DNA of 7,789 nucleotides, taken from Bacillota bacterium. Lineage in GTDB: Bacteria; Bacillota; Peptococcia; Peptococcales; Peptococcaceae. Made by a program: the position numbers and the translations under genes. Position 1 is the stretch's first letter. The number at the start of each line of letters is the position of its first letter. This document shows positions 4,974 to 7,789 of this stretch, one piece after another. The DNA lies in the NCBI GenBank assembly GCA_023443145.1, contig JAEZVS010000177.1:1-7789 (forward strand). Direction: 5' to 3'. The notes under the pieces were generated by a model. The model searched no databases. It was not told the DNA's origin and worked only from the letters and a program-made list of their open reading frames with translations.

Positions 4974-7789
4974 ATGAAACCCTTTGTTCATTTGCATAAT
5001 CATACAGCCTACAGCCTTTTAGACGGTGCGGCCCGTATTGAAGATGAAGTGGCCCGGGCCAAAGCGCTGGGAATGCCGGCTTTGGCTATCACTGACCATG
5101 GCGTGATGTATGGGGCGGTGCCTTTTTATAAGGCTTGCGTGAAAGCCGGTATTCGCCCCATCATCGGTTGTGAGGTTTATGTGGCGCGGCGCACGCGCTT
5201 TGATAAAGAACCCGGTCGAGATGAGGCACCGTATCATTTGATTTTACTTGCTGAGAATGAAACAGGCTATCATCATCTTTGTCATTTGGTGTCATCGGCG
5301 TCGTTGGAAGGTTTTTATTATCGGCCGCGCATCGACCGTGAATTATTGGCTGCGCACCATGAAGGGCTGATTGCTTTAAGCGCCTGTCTGGCCGGAGAAG
5401 TGCCTCGGAAAATTATAGATGGTGATATTGAAGGCGCAAAAAAAGCAGCCATCTGGCATCGTGACCTTTTTGGTCCCGATCACTATTATCTGGAGCTGCA
5501 AAATCACGGCATTCGAGAACAGCAGCTGGTAAACGATCAACTGATTCGTTTCAGTCGAGAGTTGTCCATTCCGTTGGTGGCCACCAACGACAACCACTAT
5601 GTGAAGCAGGAAGATGCTCCGGTGCAGGATGTGATGCTTTGTATCCAAACAGGCAAAACCTTGGATGATCCTCATCGCATGCGCTTTGACAACGATCAAT
5701 TTTATCTCAAAAGTTATGATGAAATGCTGGCGGCATTGCCCGGACAGGAAGAAGCGCTGGATAACACAATTAAGATTGCCAATATGTGTCAATTTGATTT
5801 TCAATTTGGCACCAATCATATGCCCGGTTTTACACCGCCCGACGGTATGAGTCAGGCGGATTATTTGCGTGCGCTTTCTCTGCAAGGCTTAAAACGCCGC
5901 TATGCATCCATCGATGAAACCATAATGTCTCGTTTGGACAAAGAACTTTCTGTGATTCATCAAATGGGCTATGATGCATATTTTTTGATTGTATGGGATT
6001 TTATTGATTATGCCAGACGTCATCGAATTTATGTCGGTCCGGGACGCGGTTCCGCAGCCGGCAGTTTGGTAAGCTATGCCTTGGGCATAACCGATATCGA
6101 TCCTTTAAAATATAATTTGCTCTTTGAGCGTTTTTTAAACCCCGAGCGTGTAAACATGCCCGATATTGATGTCGATTTTTGTTATGAACGCCGAGATGAA
6201 GTGATTGATTATGTGGCGCGTAAATATGGGCAAGACCATGTCAGTCAAATCATCACCTTCGGTACGATGGGGCCCAAAGGCGCGGTGCGTGACGTGGGCC
6301 GGGTCTTGGATATTCCGTTGCCTGTGGTAAACAAGATGTGTAAGTTCATTCCCAACGAGTTGGGTATGACCATCGACAAAGCCATTAAGGCATCTCCGGA
6401 TTTGCGTGCCGCCATCGAAGAAGACGCCGATATTCGACAGATGATAGAGACGGCTCAAAAATTAGAAGGCCTGCCCCGTCATGCCGGCACGCATGCCGCC
6501 GGAGTGGTGATTTCCCAGGCGCCGGTAGAAGCATATGCACCTCTTCAAAAAACATCTGACGGGGTTGTGATTACCCAATATGAAAAAGATTCGGTGGAAG
6601 ATATTGGCCTATTGAAGATGGATTTTTTAGGCTTGCGCACTTTAACGGTTATTCATCATACCATTGAAGAAATTGAACGCCGTTACGGCGTGACTGTGGA
6701 TTTTTCCACCATCAATGAGGATGATCCCGACACTTATGCCATGCTGTCTCGTGGTGATACGGCGGGGGTGTTTCAGCTGGAAGGGGAAGGCCTGCGCGCA
6801 GTTATTAAAGAACTCAAACCCGGCAGCCTGGAAGATATCATTGCTTTGGTGGCGCTTTATCGTCCGGGGCCGCTCGGCAGTGGGATGGTGGACGATTTTA
6901 TAGCGCGCAAACACGGCGAAAAAGAGATTGAATACGTTCATCCCAAGTTGGCCCCCATTTTAAAAACCACGTACGGTGTGATTTTATATCAAGAGCAAGT
7001 GATGCAAATTGCCAGCCGTCTGGCCGGTTTTTCTTTGGGCGAAGCGGATTTGCTGCGGCGCGCCATGGGCAAGAAAAAACCTGAAATCATTGCAGGTCTG
7101 CGCCAACAGTTTTTAAAAGGCTGCCTAGAAAACGAAGTGGATGAACAGTCGGCGGACACCATCTTTACACTCATTGATAAGTTTGCAGGCTATGGCTTTA
7201 ATAAAAGCCACAGCGCGGCGTATGGGGTGTTGGCATTCCAAACTGCGTGGTTAAAAAAATACTATCCGCATGAATTTATGGCAGCGCTGTTAAATTCGGT
7301 GATGGACAACAGCGACCGCATCACCAATTATGTGGGCGTGTGCAAAAGTTTGGGGATTTCAGTTTTGGGACCGGACGTGAATGAAAGCGGCTACGGCTTT
7401 ACAGTTACCGATGCAGGCATTCGTTTTGGTCTTGGTGCCGTGAAAGGGGTCGGTGAAGGCCCGGTGAAGGCCATTACAGCTGCCCGTGATGAAGGCGGCG
7501 CTTTTAAAAGCCTGCAGGATTTTTGCCTTCGTGTGGACCATCGTCAGTTAAATAAGCGCGTGTTGGAAAGTTTGATTTGTGCAGGCGCTTTTCATTTTGT
7601 GCCGGAAGGAAAACGTGCGCTGGTGGCGGTGTTGGATGAATGTGTGGCTCAGGGACAGGCGATACAGAAATCTCAGCAATCCAATCAGGTGTCGTTTTTT
7701 GACTATTTGGAGACACGTGTAGAGGATCGTGTGGCAACCATTGACATTCCTCCGCTGGAAGATTATAGTAAAAGCGACCAATTGAAGAT
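4974..7789 (+). CDS. dnaE: DNA polymerase III alpha subunit DnaE, C-terminus cut off by the window
   Basis: This is the replicative C-family DNA polymerase; 938 codons are seen and roughly 200 are missing. ATG at 4974 is six bases after AAAGGG (4962-4967). The N-terminal PHP domain (about 1-280) keeps the metal-site residues His8 and His10 (HLHNHT), Asp41-His42 (TDHG), Glu67 (GCEVYV), His88, Cys138 (LSACLAGE), and Asp206/His208 (TNDNHYV). The polymerase core has GPGRGSAAG (355-363), catalytic Asp397 and Asp399 (PDIDVDF), and the third Asp550 (KMDFLGLRTLT). Further on are GVFQLEGEGLR, the YRPGPLGSG motif, LYQEQVMQIA, NKSHSAAYG, and a helix-hairpin-helix region at about 840-870. QVSFF (905-909) fits the sliding-clamp binding motif. 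The 106-nt gap before the gene has no terminator and only weak promoter-like hexamers (CTGAAA 4919-4924, CAATAT 4941-4946), so read-through from the YtoI-like gene is likely. Confidence 0.98.
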   Translation, partial: MKPFVHLHNHTAYSLLDGAARIEDEVARAKALGMPALAITDHGVMYGAVPFYKACVKAGIRPIIGCEVYVARRTRFDKEPGRDEAPYHLILLAENETGYHHLCHLVSSASLEGFYYRPRIDRELLAAHHEGLIALSACLAGEVPRKIIDGDIEGAKKAAIWHRDLFGPDHYYLELQNHGIREQQLVNDQLIRFSRELSIPLVATNDNHYVKQEDAPVQDVMLCIQTGKTLDDPHRMRFDNDQFYLKSYDEMLAALPGQEEALDNTIKIANMCQFDFQFGTNHMPGFTPPDGMSQADYLRALSLQGLKRRYASIDETIMSRLDKELSVIHQMGYDAYFLIVWDFIDYARRHRIYVGPGRGSAAGSLVSYALGITDIDPLKYNLLFERFLNPERVNMPDIDVDFCYERRDEVIDYVARKYGQDHVSQIITFGTMGPKGAVRDVGRVLDIPLPVVNKMCKFIPNELGMTIDKAIKASPDLRAAIEEDADIRQMIETAQKLEGLPRHAGTHAAGVVISQAPVEAYAPLQKTSDGVVITQYEKDSVEDIGLLKMDFLGLRTLTVIHHTIEEIERRYGVTVDFSTINEDDPDTYAMLSRGDTAGVFQLEGEGLRAVIKELKPGSLEDIIALVALYRPGPLGSGMVDDFIARKHGEKEIEYVHPKLAPILKTTYGVILYQEQVMQIASRLAGFSLGEADLLRRAMGKKKPEIIAGLRQQFLKGCLENEVDEQSADTIFTLIDKFAGYGFNKSHSAAYGVLAFQTAWLKKYYPHEFMAALLNSVMDNSDRITNYVGVCKSLGISVLGPDVNESGYGFTVTDAGIRFGLGAVKGVGEGPVKAITAARDEGGAFKSLQDFCLRVDHRQLNKRVLESLICAGAFHFVPEGKRALVAVLDECVAQGQAIQKSQQSNQVSFFDYLETRVEDRVATIDIPPLEDYSKSDQLK

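Noticed and set aside
5376..5885. 169-codon open frame on the minus strand inside dnaE
   Set aside because: It lies opposite conserved DnaE sequence with intact motifs, has no recognisable domain, and is a shadow of the coding strand.
1..7789. Mobile elements, CRISPR arrays, tRNA/rRNA genes, toxin-antitoxin or defence genes
   Set aside because: I looked on both strands and saw no transposase, integrase, regularly spaced repeat array, tRNA-like fold or defence-related motif.

Overview
The window reads as a low-to-moderate GC Firmicutes chromosome, most likely from the diderm Negativicutes (Veillonellales-like). The reasons are: strong AGGAGG-type ribosome sites; a YqhT-type peptidase followed by efp, as in Bacillus; a YtoI-type CBS/DRTGG protein followed by dnaE; and a PilO/GspM-like fragment, a component of diderm pilus or secretion machines. 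The lineage is an inference from remembered family features, not a search result. All genes are on the + strand.

Layout. Positions 1-183 hold the 3' end of a probable PilO/GspM-like pilus-assembly gene. It overlaps by 41 nt a membrane-anchored, PilX-like protein (143-973). This looks like the tail of a type IV pilus/competence operon. After a short gap with an extended -10 promoter comes an M24 Xaa-Pro peptidase (1089-2171). A near-consensus promoter then drives efp (2256-2813), followed 25 nt later by a small acidic CD1247-like protein (2839-3183). A textbook rho-independent terminator (3199-3230) ends that unit.

The 329-nt gap 3231-3559 is the most structured non-coding part. It holds a possible 31-codon ORF, an A-tract-rich segment with a 12-nt direct repeat, a good extended -10 promoter, and an 8-bp inverted repeat around the predicted transcription start. 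A leader of about 120 nt follows. It leads into a four-domain regulatory protein of the YtoI type (3560-4867: winged HTH, DRTGG-like, two CBS, hotdog). After a 106-nt gap without a terminator comes dnaE, the replicative DNA polymerase III alpha subunit (4974 to the window end, C-terminus missing).

How the genes relate. EF-P relieves ribosome stalling at proline runs and the neighbouring peptidase releases residues ahead of proline, so both concern proline-containing peptides, although each has its own promoter. The YtoI-like protein and dnaE are neighbours in other Firmicutes too and are probably partly co-transcribed. I see no phage, transposon, CRISPR, tRNA or rRNA, and no convincing new multi-gene system. 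The points most worth following are the control region 3231-3559, the diverged DRTGG segment of the YtoI-like protein, and the fast-changing pilus gene at the left edge.
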